A stretch of DNA of 64,000 nt from positions 1 through 64,000 of the forward strand of contig CAJWGN010000003.1 in assembly GCA_913031035.1 (NCBI GenBank), written 5' to 3'. The notes under the pieces were generated by a model. That model had not been told where the DNA came from. It ran no database searches and worked only from the letters and a program-made list of their open reading frames with translations. Shown piece by piece: positions 8,736-18,381 of the stretch; the first letter of the stretch is position 1, and every line of letters begins with the position of its first letter. Source of the DNA: an uncultured Gammaproteobacteria bacterium. Lineage in GTDB: Bacteria > Pseudomonadota > Gammaproteobacteria > Pseudomonadales > Pseudohongiellaceae. The translations under genes were made by a program, and so were the position numbers.

Positions 8736-9986
8736 TTAGGCAAACAGACGTTGTATTTTTTGCAGAGCTGCAAACAGCTGCTCAACTTCTTCCTGCGTAT
8801 TGTAAAACGCAAATGAAGCCCGCGCCGTGCCGGGAAGTCCGTAAAGCTCCATCAAAGGCATGGCACAGAGATGGCCAGTGCGCACGGCTATACCCTGCTG
8901 ATCTAGTAGAGTACCAATATCACTGGGGTGAAGCCCGTCAATTTTGAACGACATTAGCGGCACTTTATTAGCCGCAGTGCCAATTACCGTCATGCCAGGT
9001 ACGCTGGGCACTAGTTCGTTGGCGCGCTGCAGCAGTCCGTTCTCGGCGACTTCCATCGCGCTTCGGTCTAGGTTTGCCAGATAATCAATAGCTGCGCCTA
9101 ATCCGACGGCCTCGCCAATAGCCGGTGTGCCAGCTTCGAATTTGTAGGGCAGTGTGTTGTACGTGGTGCCTGCAAAACTAACCTTTTCTATCATTTCGCC
9201 GCCGCCTTGCCAGGGGGGCATGGCTTCCAGCAATTCAACTTTGCCGTACAGCACGCCAATGCCAGTGGGACCGAACAGCTTGTGGGCTGAAAACACGTAG
9301 AAATCGCAATCCAGCGCCGTAACGTCGGGCTGAAAATGTGGTACCGCTTGAGCGCCGTCGATCAGCGTGATCACCCCATGAGCTTTGGCTTTAGCTACCA
9401 TCTCGGCAACTGGGTTTATGGTGCCCAAAACATTGGAGACGTGTGTGATGGCGAGTATGCGGGTGCGCTCACTGAGTAGCGAGTCGTAAGACTCCATATC
9501 CAACTCGCCATTTGGGGTGAGTTCAATGGGGACTACCTTGGCGCCTGTGCGCTCGGCCAGCATCTGCCACGGTACAATATTGGCGTGGTGTTCCATCTGA
9601 CTTAGTAAGATTTCATCACCTGGCTTGAGCTGCGCTGCGAGGCCATGGGCGACTAAATTGATCGCTTCAGTGGTGCCCCGAGTCCATATGATCTGTTGTG
9701 CACTGGCTGCGTTCAGAAACTGCTGGACCTTGATGCGGGCGCCTTCAAAAGCGTCGGTGGCGCGGTCACCTAGGGTGTGAGCGCCGCGATGTACATTGGA
9801 GTGCATTTCTCGGTAGTAGCTGTCCATAGCCTGCAAAACCGCTTCTGGGCGTTGCGACGAGGCGCCGTTGTCCAAGTATACCAATGGTTTGCCATTCACC
9901 TGCTGGGAGAGTATCGGAAAATCTCCACGTACCGCCTGAACGTCAAACAACGGCTGGGTGGTCTGTGCTACGGATGCAGTATTCAT
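8736..9986 (-). CDS. sufS: Cysteine desulfurase SufS
   Basis: A PLP-dependent group II desulfurase of 416 residues that releases sulfur from L-cysteine as an enzyme-bound persulfide. The PLP lysine is about residue 236 in FSAHKLFGPTG, with TRGTTEAINLVA for phosphate binding. The catalytic Cys is about residue 374 in RTGHLCAMP, the SufS-type loop. Five bases separate it from sufD. Length and motifs are standard. Confidence 0.96.
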   Translation of the reverse strand: MNTASVAQTTQPLFDVQAVRGDFPILSQQVNGKPLVYLDNGASSQRPEAVLQAMDSYYREMHSNVHRGAHTLGDRATDAFEGARIKVQQFLNAASAQQIIWTRGTTEAINLVAHGLAAQLKPGDEILLSQMEHHANIVPWQMLAERTGAKVVPIELTPNGELDMESYDSLLSERTRILAITHVSNVLGTINPVAEMVAKAKAHGVITLIDGAQAVPHFQPDVTALDCDFYVFSAHKLFGPTGIGVLYGKVELLEAMPPWQGGGEMIEKVSFAGTTYNTLPYKFEAGTPAIGEAVGLGAAIDYLANLDRSAMEVAENGLLQRANELVPSVPGMTVIGTAANKVPLMSFKIDGLHPSDIGTLLDQQGIAVRTGHLCAMPLMELYGLPGTARASFAFYNTQEEVEQLFAALQKIQRLFA

Positions 9987-9991
9987 ACCCG

Positions 9992-11290
9992 TTATACCTC
10001 CTGAAATGCCTGATCGAAAAACTGGTTTAGGCCGATGTTGGCTGATTCACGCACCTGCTCTACCGGAATCTGGTCGACCAGCTCATTGATAAATGCCATG
10101 GTCAATAGCACCTTGGCATCACGACGGCTAAGGCCTCGGGATACCAAATAGAATATTGACTCGTCATCAAGCCGGCCGATGGTTGCGCCGTGAGCACACT
10201 TTACATCGTCGGCGTATATTTCTAGCTCCGGTTTAGTATCGATTTCCGCGCCGTTAGTGAGCAATAGATTTTTATTGCTCATGTTGGCGTTGGATTTCTG
10301 CGCATCCTGGTGAATGTGAATACGGCCGTTAAAAATAGCATGGGACTTGTCTGCCGCAATATTGCGGTAGGTTTCCTCGCTGTTGCAGTTGGCAGCAACA
10401 TGCTCGATGGTGGTGTGGTTGTCGTAATGCTGAGTGCCTTGGGTTACTACAACTCCATTGAGTTTGCACTCGGCGCCTTCGCCTTCAAGGCGAACATGGA
10501 GATCGTGCCGGCGTAAGGTGCCGCCAAAGCCGACGCTGTGGCTCTCGAAGCGTGAACTGCGCTGCTGACGCACGCCGGTTGTGCCCATGTGCTGAACAGC
10601 TTGGCCTTCGGTGTTCAGGCGAATACTGGTCACATTAGCGCCATCGTCGAGGTTGAATTCGGTAGTCGTGTTGACCATTACCGAGCAGTCACCGCTGGAT
10701 ACGTAATCTTCCACCACGGTGAGTTGGCTGTTGCGACCTACGGCCACCAAAATGCGAGGGTAGGCGGAACCACTATGACTGGCTGTAGTATGGTGAATTA
10801 CAAACAGCGGTTGGTCTAAAACGGTATTGGGTTTGAGTTGAATCAGCAGGCCGTCTTCAAAGCGTGCGCCGTTGAGCTGTGACAGATTTACTGAGCCGGA
10901 TTTAGCCGGCTGATCACTGATAGATTTGCCTATTAGATCGGCGGCAAGTGCAGCGTCATCTACGTCGAGCTCGCTGAAGCGCTGAATGCTCAGACCTTCT
11001 ATAGATGGATAGTTGCTGACCTCGGGGCGCACAACACCGTTGACTAGAACTACGGTGTAGCCCGAAATATCCGCAGCTTCGACACTGGCGTCAGAAGGCA
11101 AAGAGCTAGCCATTTCGTCGGTCAGTTTTAGGTGCTTGGCAGAGTATTTCCAGTTTTCAGTTCTGCGCGTGGGCAGTAATAAGTCCGCCAAAGAGCTGGC
11201 CCTATCAAAGCGTAGCGCCAGAAGCGTTGTCGGCAGCGCCTGTCCTGCCGGTTGCAGAAAGGCGCTGGAAAGCATGGGTGCAGTTTTCAT
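9992..11290 (-). CDS. sufD: Fe-S cluster scaffold component SufD
   Basis: A 432-residue beta-helix protein that pairs with SufB in the SufBC2D scaffold, where it contributes to iron acquisition and cluster assembly. The C-terminal core has the family signatures KPELEIYADDVKCAHGATIG and YLVSRGLSRRDAKVLL, including the His and Cys of the SufB-SufD interface. The N-terminal third is variable, as is normal. It starts 15 bases after sufC. Confidence 0.95.
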   Translation of the reverse strand: MKTAPMLSSAFLQPAGQALPTTLLALRFDRASSLADLLLPTRRTENWKYSAKHLKLTDEMASSLPSDASVEAADISGYTVVLVNGVVRPEVSNYPSIEGLSIQRFSELDVDDAALAADLIGKSISDQPAKSGSVNLSQLNGARFEDGLLIQLKPNTVLDQPLFVIHHTTASHSGSAYPRILVAVGRNSQLTVVEDYVSSGDCSVMVNTTTEFNLDDGANVTSIRLNTEGQAVQHMGTTGVRQQRSSRFESHSVGFGGTLRRHDLHVRLEGEGAECKLNGVVVTQGTQHYDNHTTIEHVAANCNSEETYRNIAADKSHAIFNGRIHIHQDAQKSNANMSNKNLLLTNGAEIDTKPELEIYADDVKCAHGATIGRLDDESIFYLVSRGLSRRDAKVLLTMAFINELVDQIPVEQVRESANIGLNQFFDQAFQEV

Positions 11291-11305
11291 TACGCGACCT
11301 CTTGA

Positions 11306-12070
11306 TTATTGGTTGGCAACAGCTTCGTCTTTGATTCCGAGCCAGCCGTAGCCTTTTGCCTCTAACTCTAGGGCCAGCTCGGCGCTGCCAGATTTGATTA
11401 TTTTCCCATCGGCCAGAACATGCACGTAATCTGGAACAATATGGTCTAGTAAGCGCTGGTAGTGGGTAATCATGATGATGCAGCGATCGGGTGCACGCAG
11501 GGCGTTGACGCCGTCAGAAACAACTTTCAGGGCGTCGATATCCAGGCCAGAATCGGTTTCATCTAAAATGGCTAGTTTCGGCTGTAGCAATAGCGCTTGC
11601 ATGATTTCATTACGTTTCTTTTCTCCACCGGAGAAACCTTCGTTAACGCCGCGCTTCAGAAAGGCTGGGTCAAGGTCTACCTGTTTGGAAACTTCTTTGG
11701 CCAGCTTCATGAATTCTGCTGCGTTCATGTCCTCTTTGCTATGGTGCTTGCGCATGGCATTAACTGCGGTGCGCAGAAATTGCAGATTACTGACACCGGG
11801 AATTTCAACTGGGTACTGAAACGCCAAAAATACGCCTTCCCGAGCACGCTCTTCGGTAGCTAGGTCCAACAAGTTGTCGCCGTTAAGGAAAACTTCGCCT
11901 GCAGTGACATCAAATGCCTCGTTACCTGCCAGCACCTGTGACAGGGTGCTTTTGCCAGAGCCGTTGGGGCCCATGATGGCATGGACTTCGCCGGCTTTGA
12001 TTTCCAAGTTGATGCCGTTGAGGATCTGTTTACCCTCGACGCAGGCGTGTAGGTTTTTGATGCTTAGCAT
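11306..12070 (-). CDS. sufC: Fe-S assembly ATPase SufC
   Basis: An ABC-type ATPase of 254 residues that drives conformational change in the SufBCD complex. Walker A GPNGSGKS is at residues 34-41, the signature is GFSGGEKKRNE, and Walker B with the catalytic acid is LAILDETDSGLD. The start is set at the ATG at 12070, which matches the usual SufC N-terminus (MLSIKNLH). It is 195 bases from sufB, the only wide gap in the operon. Confidence 0.96.
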   Translation of the reverse strand: MLSIKNLHACVEGKQILNGINLEIKAGEVHAIMGPNGSGKSTLSQVLAGNEAFDVTAGEVFLNGDNLLDLATEERAREGVFLAFQYPVEIPGVSNLQFLRTAVNAMRKHHSKEDMNAAEFMKLAKEVSKQVDLDPAFLKRGVNEGFSGGEKKRNEIMQALLLQPKLAILDETDSGLDIDALKVVSDGVNALRAPDRCIIMITHYQRLLDHIVPDYVHVLADGKIIKSGSAELALELEAKGYGWLGIKDEAVANQ

Positions 12071-12127
12071 TTGCAGTTCTCTCTTGTAGCTTTGAATTCG
12101 GGTCAATAAAATCTGGTTTAAAAGATA

Positions 12128-12185
12128 TAGCTCACTAAAATCTAGCTCACTAAGATCGGGTCTAATAAATCGGGTCTAATAAAGA
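12128..12185. repeat. Two pairs of tandem repeats between sufB and sufC
   Basis: Units TAGCTCACTAAAATC (12128-12142) and TAGCTCACTAAGATC (12143-12157) are followed by GGGTCTAATAAATC (12158-12171) and GGGTCTAATAAAGA (12172-12185). They fill the centre of the sufB-sufC spacer. The composition is AT-rich and no known operator was recognised; the array has the look of short replication-slippage duplications. Confidence 0.75.
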
Positions 12186-12265
12186 AGTAGCTTAATTAAA
12201 ACCAGCCCAATCAAACAACGTGTCCATTAAATATAGACTCCAAGTCAGATTTGGCTGGCTAAACA

Positions 12266-13714
12266 TTAACCTACAGAGCCTTCTAGGCTGACTTCCAGTA
12301 GCTTGCCGGCTTCTACCGCAAACTCCATAGGAAGCTCTTTGAACACTTCTTTACAGAAGCCGTTAACGATCATAGATACAGCTTGCTCAGGTTCTATGCC
12401 GCGCTGGCGGCATAGAAACATCTGTTCCTCGCTGACTTTTGAAGTGGTTGCTTCGTGTTCTACGATTGCTGACTTGTTCTTGCTTTCTATATACGGAAAC
12501 GTGTGGGCGCCACAGCGGTCGCCGATCAGCAATGAGTCGCATTGAGTGAAGTTTCGAGCCCCTTCGGCTCCCGGATTGAACTTCACGAGGCCACGGTAAG
12601 CGTTGGAGCTGCGCCCTGCGGAAATGCCCTTTGAAATCACTGTGCTGCGTGTGTTTTTACCGAGATGGATCATTTTTGTGCCGGTATCGGCTTGCTGGTA
12701 GTTATGGGTAAGGGCGACCGAATAGAACTCACCCACGCTGTTGTCACCGCGAAGGATGCAGCTGGGGTACTTCCAAGTGATAGCGGAGCCGGTTTCGACC
12801 TGAGTCCAAGATACTTTGGAGTTTTTGCCGTTGCAGGCGGCGCGCTTGGTAACAAAGTTATAGATGCCGCCTTTGCCTGTTTCATCACCCGGGTACCAGT
12901 TTTGCACGGTGGAGTATTTAATTTGAGCATCGTCCAGAAGCACCAGCTCCACGACCGCGGCGTGGAGTTGGTTTTCATCCCGCATGGGTGCGGTGCAGCC
13001 TTCGAGATAGCTAACATAGCTTCCTTCGTCGGCGATGATTAGGGTGCGCTCAAACTGGCCTGTGTTGGCGGCGTTGATGCGGAAGTAGGTAGATAACTCT
13101 AATGGGCAGCGCACACCTTTAGGGATATAGACAAAGGAACCGTCTGAGAACACCGCTGAGTTCAGCGCAGCAAAGTAGTTGTCAGCCACGGGAACAACAC
13201 TGCCTAGGTACTTCTTCACCAGCTCAGGGTATTTTTGTAGGGCTTCTGAAATAGGGCAAAAGATAACGCCGGCTTTTTCTAGAGGCTCTTTAAACGTGGT
13301 GGCAACAGAGACAGAATCGAATACCGCATCTACAGCAACACCGGCCAGTTTGGCTCGTTCGTGCAGTGGGATGCCTAGTTTTTCATAAGTGCGCAGCAGC
13401 TCTGGGTCGACTTCGTCCAGGCTCTGAGGCATATCTTCCGGGCGTTTGGGCGCGGAATAATAGGAAATATCGTTGTATTTAACCTTTGGGTAATCAACGT
13501 GTGCCCATTCTGGCTCCTCCATTTCCAACCAGCGGCGATAGGCTTTGAGTCGCCACTCAAGCATGAACTCGGGTTCTTGTTTGAGGTTTGAAAGGCGGCG
13601 AATTACGTCTTCACTGAGGCCTGGCTCAAAAGTGTCTGATTCGATCTCAGTCACGAAGCCATGTTCGTACTCCCGCTTGATGAGTTCTCTCACCTCTTGA
13701 TCTGTGGTCGCCAT
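12266..13714 (-). CDS. sufB: Fe-S cluster scaffold protein SufB
   Basis: A 482-residue scaffold on which SufS/SufE-derived sulfur and iron are assembled. Diagnostic segments are [27 protein letters not shown] and [20 protein letters not shown], followed by a conserved Cys in [12 protein letters not shown]. It is the first gene of the operon sufBCDSATE. No iscR, sufR or other regulator gene precedes it, but an IscR-type operator lies about 115 bases upstream. Length is typical. Confidence 0.97.
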   Translation of the reverse strand: MATTDQEVRELIKREYEHGFVTEIESDTFEPGLSEDVIRRLSNLKQEPEFMLEWRLKAYRRWLEMEEPEWAHVDYPKVKYNDISYYSAPKRPEDMPQSLDEVDPELLRTYEKLGIPLHERAKLAGVAVDAVFDSVSVATTFKEPLEKAGVIFCPISEALQKYPELVKKYLGSVVPVADNYFAALNSAVFSDGSFVYIPKGVRCPLELSTYFRINAANTGQFERTLIIADEGSYVSYLEGCTAPMRDENQLHAAVVELVLLDDAQIKYSTVQNWYPGDETGKGGIYNFVTKRAACNGKNSKVSWTQVETGSAITWKYPSCILRGDNSVGEFYSVALTHNYQQADTGTKMIHLGKNTRSTVISKGISAGRSSNAYRGLVKFNPGAEGARNFTQCDSLLIGDRCGAHTFPYIESKNKSAIVEHEATTSKVSEEQMFLCRQRGIEPEQAVSMIVNGFCKEVFKELPMEFAVEAGKLLEVSLEGSVG

Positions 13715-13819
13715 AAATAGTCGCTCCGTTTTTTCTAATCGTGGGCTGTGATGCCCTTACATTTGAATTTGCCGTCAACTGTGGGGGTTGTCGAGCTGAT
13801 TCTTTGATTGCGAGACCAA

Positions 13820-13848
13820 ATTATACAATACCCGACTAATTTAGTCAG
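13820..13848 (-). promoter_or_regulatory. Predicted suf operon promoter
   Basis: On the minus strand a perfect -10 hexamer TATAAT (13825-13820) lies 17 bases downstream of CTGACT (13848-13843), a 4/6 match to the -35 consensus. This places the start of transcription near 13812, about 100 bases before the sufB ATG. Confidence 0.65.
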
Positions 13849-13852
13849 GTAT
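13828..13852. promoter_or_regulatory. IscR type 1 operator overlapping the suf promoter
   Basis: The 25-bp element has half-sites ATACCCGACT and AGTCAGGTAT separated by AATTT. It fits every position of the type 1 IscR consensus as I recall it (ATAsyyGACTr-www-yAGTCrrsTAT). It covers the predicted -35 and spacer, so a bound [2Fe-2S]-IscR should block RNA polymerase and derepression should follow cluster shortage. The iscR gene itself is not in the window. Confidence 0.85.
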
Positions 13853-13905
13853 TAAATAGAGCAAAACCGCACTATATCGCAAACCGCCTAGAAAGTGGAC
13901 CGATG

Positions 13906-13974
13906 CTCAGTATGGATGCGGGCTATAAAGCAGGTAGAGTTGGTGCTCGACCCGCTTTATAGCCCGCAGCTGAG
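13906..13974. repeat. Long extragenic palindrome
   Basis: A perfect 15-bp inverted repeat TGCGGGCTATAAAGC (13917-13931) and GCTTTATAGCCCGCA (13954-13968) with a 22-base loop. An outer CTCAG (13906-13910) and CTGAG (13970-13974) pair extends the stem. There is no T-run on either side, so it is not a canonical terminator. It lies upstream of the suf promoter and could be a REP-like element or the footprint of a small mobile repeat. Confidence 0.75.
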
Positions 13975-14648
13975 TGAGCCGTTTCTTGTCTCGATGCTTG
14001 GTTTTTCGGTGTCGTGGAAAGTTAAAGCTAGCGCCATGCTAATCGGCTATGTCATGCAAACGGCAGGTTATTTATTCTCGCAGCCATGAAACGACCAACT
14101 GCCTACTTATAGACCACATGTTATAGACGCATGTGGAAATAATCGCTTGGGTTTAGTGGGGCTACTGTCTTTAAAAAGCATCAAGAATTAAGAGAATTGG
14201 TTTTGGTAGGTCGAGCATAGCTTGGCGAGGCTGGAGATTAGGGTAGTGGCTACCTATTCTTAGGGCTTAAATCTGGCAGTTTCAGGTTAGGAGGTGTGGA
14301 ATACAAAGTTCAAGTCATTGGGCAAAAACGATCAAAAAACTGCATTAGAGTTTGTCAAAAAAAAGGGTTTTTAAGCTCGGTGCTAATAGCAGGATTTTGG
14401 CCGGCAATTCTTGGTATTCAAGACTTAGCTGTGATTTTGTCTAGCGAAGGGGTACCTAGTGGCTTTATTTGTCAGAGTTTTGGGGTGTATTAATCAGGTT
14501 TGTGGAAATCCTCAGCTGTTATGGCTGAGGAAATTTACTGAGCGTTAAAAGCAGAGCCTAGATAAAAGCGGAAGTCGGTGTCAGAGTAAATACTCCAGCA
14601 CTAGCTCAGAGCACTAACTCCAACACCGACCCGTTTTGGTCCTAGGGG
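13975..14648. other. Intergenic region between ettA end and suf promoter region
   Basis: About 670 bases with no supported gene; short plus-strand frames here lack ribosome sites and family resemblance. A clean hairpin CCTCAGC/GCTGAGG with a 7-base loop lies at 14510-14530. An 8-bp pair GTCGGTGT/ACACCGAC brackets about 14574-14631, downstream of ettA, and may be part of its transcription end. Neither has a clear U-tract. Confidence 0.45.
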
Positions 14649-16319
14649 CTAAACGCTGAGCTTTTTATATTTGATCCGAGTCGGTTCGGCACCGTCTCCA
14701 AGCCTTTTGCGGCGTTCTGTTTCATAGTCCGTATAGTTACCTTCATGCCAGACCACTTCGCTGTCCCCTTCAAAAGCTAGGATGTGAGTGCAAATGCGGT
14801 CTAAAAACCAGCGATCGTGAGATACCACAATGGCGCAGCCGGGGAATGCCAAGATACCTTCTTCCAGAGCGCGCAGTGTTTCCACGTCGAGGTCGTTAGT
14901 AGGCTCATCGAGTAATAGCACGTTACCGCCGCGCTTAAGCAGCTTGGCCATATGGAGCCTGTTCCGCTCGCCGCCGGATAAATCTTTGACGAATTTCTGC
15001 TGGTCGCCACCCCGAAAGTTAAAGCGGCTAGCATAGGCTCTTGAAGACACTTCATACCTGCCAACTTGAATCTGTTCTTGCTCGTCCGAGATTTCCTGCC
15101 ACACGGTGTTATCACCGTTCAGTTCATCGCGGCTTTGGTCTACATAGGCAAGCTCAACAGTTTCCCCTAGATCAATAGTGCCGCTGTCGGGCTGCTCGGA
15201 GCCTACTAACATACGCAAAAAAGTGGTTTTACCGGCGCCGTTGCCGCCGATGATGCCAACAATACTGCCTTTGGGAACCGAAAAAGTTAGATCTTCGATT
15301 AAGCTTTTATCGCCGAAGGCTTTGCTTAACTTGTTTACTTCAAGAACCTTGTCACCTAGGCGCTGTCCCGGCGGGATATACAGTTCCTGAGTTTCATTGC
15401 GCTTCTGAAAATCTTGTGAGTTGAGCTCTTCGAAGCGTGCGATTCTTGCCTTGCTCTTGGACTGGCGGCCTTTGGGATTGGAACGCACCCACTCTAATTC
15501 GGATTTGATTGTGCGCTCGTGAGCGGCTTCTTTTTTGGCCTCCGTCTGCAGTCGACTTTCTTTCGTCTCTAACCATGTCGTGTAATTGCCCTCGTAAGGG
15601 ATACCGTGGCCGCGGTCGAGTTCCAGAATCCAGCCTGCAGCATTGTCGAGGAAGTAACGGTCGTGGGTAATTGCCACAACTGTGCCTGTGTAATCTTGTA
15701 GGAACCGCTCGAGCCACGCCACACTGGCCGCGTCCAAATGGTTGGTTGGTTCGTCGAGCAAAAGCATATCTGGCTTGGATAGCAATAAACGACATAGCGC
15801 GACCCGGCGTTTTTCTCCGCCGGATAAAAGGGAAACGTCTGCCTCCCATGGTGGCAGGCGCAAAGCATCCGCTGCTCGCTCAAGGGTTCGTTCAATTTGC
15901 CAGCCATCGACGGCATCAATCTCATTTTGCAGGTTGCCTTGCTGCTCCAGCAGGGACGTCATCTCATCGTCGCTCATGGGTTCGGCGAATTTGTCACTGA
16001 TGGCGTTGAACTGCTCGACCAGGTTGATAATCTCCTTGACGCCCTGTTGGACGTTGCCGCGAACGTCGGTAGTTTCATCGAGTTCCGGTTCCTGGGGTAA
16101 ATAGCCCACTTTAAGATCCGGCTGGGGTCTGGCTTCGCCGTTAAACTCAGTATCTAGTCCAGCCATGATTCTCAGCAAAGTCGATTTACCAGAGCCGTTG
16201 AGCCCAAGTACTCCAATTTTTGCGCCTGGGAAAAAAGACAGAGATATATCTTTGAGAATCTCACGCTTGGGAGGAACGACTTTGCCAACCTGATGCATGG
16301 TGTAAACAAACTGGGCCAT
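14649..16319 (-). CDS. ettA: Energy-dependent translational throttle ABC-F protein EttA
   Basis: A 556-residue ABC-F protein with two ATPase domains. EttA binds the ribosomal E site and couples the first elongation step to the ATP/ADP ratio. The first Walker A is GLNGSGKST (about residues 39-47) and the second GGNGAGKTT (about 358-366). The signatures LSGGEKRRVAL and LSGGERNRLHM and both Walker B segments with LLLDEPTN are intact. The linker ends in YIPPGQRLGDKVLEV, as in EttA rather than Uup or YheS. There are no membrane segments. It is divergent from glyA. Confidence 0.96.
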   Translation of the reverse strand: MAQFVYTMHQVGKVVPPKREILKDISLSFFPGAKIGVLGLNGSGKSTLLRIMAGLDTEFNGEARPQPDLKVGYLPQEPELDETTDVRGNVQQGVKEIINLVEQFNAISDKFAEPMSDDEMTSLLEQQGNLQNEIDAVDGWQIERTLERAADALRLPPWEADVSLLSGGEKRRVALCRLLLSKPDMLLLDEPTNHLDAASVAWLERFLQDYTGTVVAITHDRYFLDNAAGWILELDRGHGIPYEGNYTTWLETKESRLQTEAKKEAAHERTIKSELEWVRSNPKGRQSKSKARIARFEELNSQDFQKRNETQELYIPPGQRLGDKVLEVNKLSKAFGDKSLIEDLTFSVPKGSIVGIIGGNGAGKTTFLRMLVGSEQPDSGTIDLGETVELAYVDQSRDELNGDNTVWQEISDEQEQIQVGRYEVSSRAYASRFNFRGGDQQKFVKDLSGGERNRLHMAKLLKRGGNVLLLDEPTNDLDVETLRALEEGILAFPGCAIVVSHDRWFLDRICTHILAFEGDSEVVWHEGNYTDYETERRKRLGDGAEPTRIKYKKLSV

Positions 16320-16480
16320 TTCATAAAACCTTGCTAAAAAAATAGATCGTCATTATGGCATAGCTGTTGTCAATTTGGGTGCCAAAACCCTTGTTAGTGA
16401 CTAGATTTCGGGTGCTCATCGCACGGTCATCATGTAGAATGTCGCCTTCTCAAAACGCCTCAACTACCATGGAGACTTCG

Positions 16481-17737
16481 ATGTTTAATTCCGATATGAG
16501 TATTTCTGAGTTTGATCCGGAAATCAGCGCTGCTATCGAAGCTGAGCGTACTCGGCAAGAGCAGCACATTGAATTAATAGCCTCAGAAAACCACGCCAGT
16601 CCGCTCATTTTTGAGGCGCAAGGTTCGGTTTTGACCAATAAGTATGCTGAGGGCTATCCGGGCAAGCGCTATTACGGTGGCTGTGAGCATGCGGACGTGG
16701 TGGAGACTCTCGCCATTGACCGTGTTAAAAAACTATACGGTGCCGATTACGCGAATGTTCAGCCCCATTCTGGTTCGCAGGCGAATGCCGCGGCTTACAT
16801 GGCATTGATCAAGCCTGGCGACACAATCCTTGGTATGAGTTTGGCGGACGGTGGTCATTTAACTCATGGTGCTAGTGTGAGTTTTTCTGGCCGTATCTAT
16901 AATGCGGTGCAATACGGCATCACTGAAACCGGTGAGATTGACTACGATCAAGTTAACGCGCTTGCCCAAGAACACAAACCCAAATTAATCGTAGCAGGTT
17001 TCTCAGCTTACTCACGAATCATAGACTGGCAGCGTTTTAGAGATATTGCCGACAGTGTGGGGGCTTACTTTTTAGTGGACATGGCCCATGTTTCTGGTTT
17101 GATAGCCGCTGGAGTTTACCCAAGTCCGGTTAACATAGCCGACGTTACGACCTCTACGACTCACAAGACTTTACGCGGGCCTCGCGGTGGTATCATTTTA
17201 GCGAAGTCCAACCCTGAGCTTGAGAAGAAGCTCAATTTTGCAGTTTTCCCTGAAAGCCAGGGCGGTCCCCTTATGCATGTTATTGCCGCCAAGGCGATCT
17301 GCTTCAAAGAGGCTATGAGTCCTGACTTTAAGATCTACCAACAGCAGGTGGTCAAAAACGCACAGCTCATGGCGAAAATATTTATCGAGCGTGGCTACGA
17401 TATTATCTCTGGTGGCACTGATGATCATCTTTTTTTGTTGAGTTTGATTCGTCAGGGGATAACCGGTAAAGCGGCTGATGCAGCTCTTGGACGCGCTAAT
17501 ATAACGGTGAATAAAAACGCGGTTCCAAATGACCCTAACCCTCCTTTTGTCACTAGCGGATTGCGCATTGGTACGCCAGCAATTACTACTCGCGGATTTA
17601 AGGAAGCCGAAATTAGCGATCTCACTAGCTGGATTTGTGATGTTCTCGATAACATAGAAGACGAGACGGTTATCAACGACGTAAAAGAAAAAGTGCTTAA
17701 ACTTTGCGCTAATTTTCCTGTCTACATGTCTTCTTAA
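16481..17737 (+). CDS. glyA: Serine hydroxymethyltransferase
   Basis: A PLP enzyme interconverting serine and glycine while loading one-carbon units onto tetrahydrofolate. The PLP lysine lies in [13 protein letters not shown], and [11 protein letters not shown] and [15 protein letters not shown] are classic SHMT motifs. The start is set at the ATG at 16481, preceded by GGAG six bases upstream, giving 418 residues, close to the E. coli length. A longer in-frame extension upstream is not SHMT-like. It is followed after 82 bases by nrdR, a common pairing. Confidence 0.96.
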   Translation: MFNSDMSISEFDPEISAAIEAERTRQEQHIELIASENHASPLIFEAQGSVLTNKYAEGYPGKRYYGGCEHADVVETLAIDRVKKLYGADYANVQPHSGSQANAAAYMALIKPGDTILGMSLADGGHLTHGASVSFSGRIYNAVQYGITETGEIDYDQVNALAQEHKPKLIVAGFSAYSRIIDWQRFRDIADSVGAYFLVDMAHVSGLIAAGVYPSPVNIADVTTSTTHKTLRGPRGGIILAKSNPELEKKLNFAVFPESQGGPLMHVIAAKAICFKEAMSPDFKIYQQQVVKNAQLMAKIFIERGYDIISGGTDDHLFLLSLIRQGITGKAADAALGRANITVNKNAVPNDPNPPFVTSGLRIGTPAITTRGFKEAEISDLTSWICDVLDNIEDETVINDVKEKVLKLCANFPVYMSS

Positions 17738-17819
17738 CAGGAGATGTAAGTGCTCAGCTAGGGCTGGTTTTAGTGATAGGGCTAAACGGCAACAATCTAT
17801 ACTGAATGAAAGGTTATTT

Positions 17820-18281
17820 ATGCATTGTCCATTTTGTAGCGCAGTAGATACTAAAGTTATTGATTCGAGACTGGTTACAGAGGGCAATCACGTTCGAAGG
17901 CGTCGCGAGTGCGTTACTTGTCAAGAGCGTTTTACAACCTACGAGTCTGCCGAATTAGTAATGCCTCGAATTATTAAGGCAGGCGGGATTCGTGAACCAT
18001 TTAATGAAGACAAATTACTTGCCGGTTTCAGTAAGGCGCTCGAGAAGCGCCCAGTCAGCATCGAAAACCTTGAAGAAGCAGTGACTCGAATTAAGGCGCA
18101 TCTGCGATCTACTGGCGAGCGAGAAATACAGTCTCGTGATGTGGGAGAGCAGGTGATGAAAGAACTTCGTCAATTAGATGAAGTTGCTTTTGTTCGTTTT
18201 GCCTCAGTTTATCGCTCGTTTAAAGATCTTAACGAATTCCGTGAAGAAATTGACCGCTTGTCTCGCGACAATTCTGATTAG
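17820..18281 (+). CDS. nrdR: Transcriptional repressor NrdR
   Basis: A 153-residue repressor of ribonucleotide reductase genes. The N-terminal zinc ribbon has CPFC (residues 3-6) and [12 protein letters not shown], and the ATP-cone starts around residue 49 ([20 protein letters not shown]). AAAGG seven bases before the ATG is a good ribosome site. It heads the riboflavin/nusB block, as in Pseudomonas. Confidence 0.97.
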   Translation: MHCPFCSAVDTKVIDSRLVTEGNHVRRRRECVTCQERFTTYESAELVMPRIIKAGGIREPFNEDKLLAGFSKALEKRPVSIENLEEAVTRIKAHLRSTGEREIQSRDVGEQVMKELRQLDEVAFVRFASVYRSFKDLNEFREEIDRLSRDNSD

Positions 18282-18381
18282 AGTCAGATATTGTAAAATG
18301 CTCACATAGTTGGTCGGGGGCTCTGTATTTTTTTGGGGCCTGATGACTATATTCCTCTGAACTTGGCCAATCAGATTTATC

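Noticed and set aside
13895-14493. Two plus-strand frames (13895-14089 and 14296-14493) upstream of suf
   Set aside because: The first runs through the long palindrome, the second has no family resemblance; neither has the context of a gene.
17198-17887. Minus-strand frame of 229 codons opposite glyA and nrdR
   Set aside because: It is antisense to two certain genes and has no family signature.
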